DNA of 5,454 bases from Kiritimatiellia bacterium (GTDB taxonomy: Bacteria; Verrucomicrobiota; Kiritimatiellia; RFP12; UBA1067): NCBI GenBank assembly GCA_028707675.1, contig JAQWAM010000129.1:1-5454 (forward strand). Direction: 5' to 3'. Below the pieces are notes generated by a model. It searched no databases. It was given only the letters and a program-made list of their open reading frames with translations, and was not told the origin of the DNA. The translations under genes and the position numbers were made by a program. Positions 4,541 through 5,454 of the stretch are shown piece by piece. Each line of letters begins with the position of its first letter. Position 1 is the first letter of the stretch.

Positions 4541-5089
4541 ATGCTGTTCGTGAGCCTGCACACGCTCAACGATATGGCTGTCGCCAAGGCGGAACTCAGC
4601 GCCCTGCTGCGGCAGCGCCACAAGGTGCCGCCGCAGACGGACGATGATTTCAACCTTATCGACATGACCGAGATCACGAACACTATCGGCAGCGTGACAA
4701 AGCTGATGACCGTCCTGCTGACCGCGGTGGCGTCCATCTCTCTGTTGGTGGGGGGTATCGGCATCATGAACATAATGCTGGTGTCGGTGACCGAGCGCAC
4801 GCGCGAGATCGGGCTGCGCATGGCGGTGGGCGCCACGCCCGGCAACATCCTGACGCAGTTCATCATCGAGGCTGTGGCGCTCTCGACTGTCGGGGGCATC
4901 ATCGGCGTGAGCCTTGGCATATACGGGGCGCAGACAGTCGGGCGTTTGCAGCAGTGGCCGATTCTGGTGACCGAGGCGTCAGTGATGGCCGCGTTTCTTT
5001 TCAGCGCCGCCATCGGCGTGTTCTTCGGGTTCTATCCGGCGTTGCGCGCTTCGCGGCTGAATCCCATCGACTGCCTGCGTTACGAATAA
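4541..5089 (+). CDS. MacB-type ABC permease, C-terminal half (FtsX domain)
   Basis: This piece has 182 residues if read from the ATG directly after the amber codon. Residues 1-45 complete the periplasmic domain, with ELSALLRQRHKVPP as the family's usual linker. The FtsX-fold membrane part follows, with helices at about 54-80, 108-132 and 145-167. The conserved cytoplasmic coupling segment TERTREIGLRMAVGATPGN (84-102), which docks on the ABC ATPase, is intact, as is the C-terminal ALRASRLNPIDCLRYE. No ribosome binding site precedes the ATG, so expression would need read-through of the TAG or re-initiation at TAGATG. Alone it lacks the first helix. Its stop lies 8 bases from the stop of the convergent kinase gene; no terminator is visible between them. 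Confidence 0.8.
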   Translation: MLFVSLHTLNDMAVAKAELSALLRQRHKVPPQTDDDFNLIDMTEITNTIGSVTKLMTVLLTAVASISLLVGGIGIMNIMLVSVTERTREIGLRMAVGATPGNILTQFIIEAVALSTVGGIIGVSLGIYGAQTVGRLQQWPILVTEASVMAAFLFSAAIGVFFGFYPALRASRLNPIDCLRYE

Positions 5090-5097
5090 TGGCGCGT

Positions 5098-5454
5098 TCA
5101 GCGCACGACGCGGGCGCTGCCGCCGCCGACCAGTTTCTCGACCTCGGCCTTTGACGCCATCGAGGTGTCACCGGGGGTGGTCATGGCCAGGGCGCCGTGG
5201 GCGCAGCCGTAGCGGACCGCTTTACGCGCGTCGTCAAACGCGAGGAACCCGTAGGCGAGGCCTGACGCGAAGCTGTCGCCGCCGCCCACGCGGTCATAGA
5301 TGGCCAAATCATTCAATTCCATCGCCTGATTAAACTCGCCGTCGTACCAGCAGATGGCGCTCCAGTCGTTGACCGAGGCGGTCTTGACCGCGCGCAAGGT
5401 GATGGCGCAGGCCTTGAAGTTCGGGAACTCTTTTACGGACTGCGCGATCATGCT
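5098..5454 (-). CDS. PfkB-family sugar kinase, likely 2-keto-3-deoxygluconate kinase (C-terminal part; 5' end outside window)
   Basis: The leftward frame is still open at the right edge, so only about 119 C-terminal residues are seen; the Met at 5449-5451 need not be the start. The ribokinase/PfkB signature 2 is clear: YDRVGGGDSFASGLAYGFL, where Asp of GGGD is the catalytic base and the glycines form the anion hole. The following AVRYGCAHGALAMTTPGDTSMA is typical of the KdgK branch, which phosphorylates 2-keto-3-deoxygluconate to KDPG in uronate/Entner-Doudoroff sugar breakdown in the cytoplasm. The substrate-binding N-terminal lid is outside the window, so KDG specificity is by resemblance only; a fructokinase or other PfkB sugar kinase is the alternative. 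It converges on the permease gene. Confidence 0.85.
   Translation of the reverse strand, partial: SMIAQSVKEFPNFKACAITLRAVKTASVNDWSAICWYDGEFNQAMELNDLAIYDRVGGGDSFASGLAYGFLAFDDARKAVRYGCAHGALAMTTPGDTSMASKAEVEKLVGGGSARVVR

Noticed and set aside
3836..4621. 261-codon open frame on the minus strand
   Set aside because: It is antisense to the permease, whose motifs are clear. The translation is rich in Arg, His and Asp with no recognisable domain.

Overview
The window is a G+C-rich bacterial segment with tightly packed genes. No rRNA, tRNA, CRISPR array or transposase is visible. Protein resemblances (a ClpC unfoldase, a ComEB-type dCMP deaminase, a MacB-type ABC exporter, a PfkB-family 2-keto-3-deoxygluconate-like kinase) plus GT-rich spacers and a compact palindromic intergenic element would fit a member of the Verrucomicrobia/Kiritimatiellota/Lentisphaerae group. 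That placement is a low-confidence inference from sequence style, not from a marker gene.

Layout. 1-827 (+) is the C-terminal part of clpC, running in from the left. After 53 bases, 881-1363 (+) encodes a dCMP deaminase, probably in the same transcript. Convergent to it, 8 bases away, 1372-1914 (-) encodes an unrecognised 180-residue membrane protein. The gene-free stretch 1915-2242 holds a terminator-like hairpin reading rightward, a GT-rich tract with a diverged copy before the deaminase gene, a three-stem palindromic element and a tentative promoter. 2243-2911 (+) is a MacB/LolD-type ABC ATPase. Next comes material that does not belong to a transporter operon: a vapBC-like toxin-antitoxin pair (2971-3619) with its own palindromic promoter/operator, then a frameshifted remnant (3616-3862) resembling the N-terminus of an HSP90-like (HATPase) protein. 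The permease partner of the ABC ATPase follows at 3863-5089, but an in-frame TAG at 4538-4540 splits it. At the right edge, 5098-5454 (-) is the C-terminal third of a PfkB-family sugar kinase.

How it fits together. The main story is an ABC export operon (ATPase plus permease) broken up by acquisition of a lower-G+C toxin-antitoxin module and a dead ATPase fragment. The permease is further cut by an amber codon immediately followed by ATG. The locus is either decaying or makes a two-piece permease. No membrane-fusion (MacA-type) gene lies in the window. I found no convincing new multi-gene system; the points worth checking are the split permease, the insertion, the palindromic element and the uncharacterised membrane protein.
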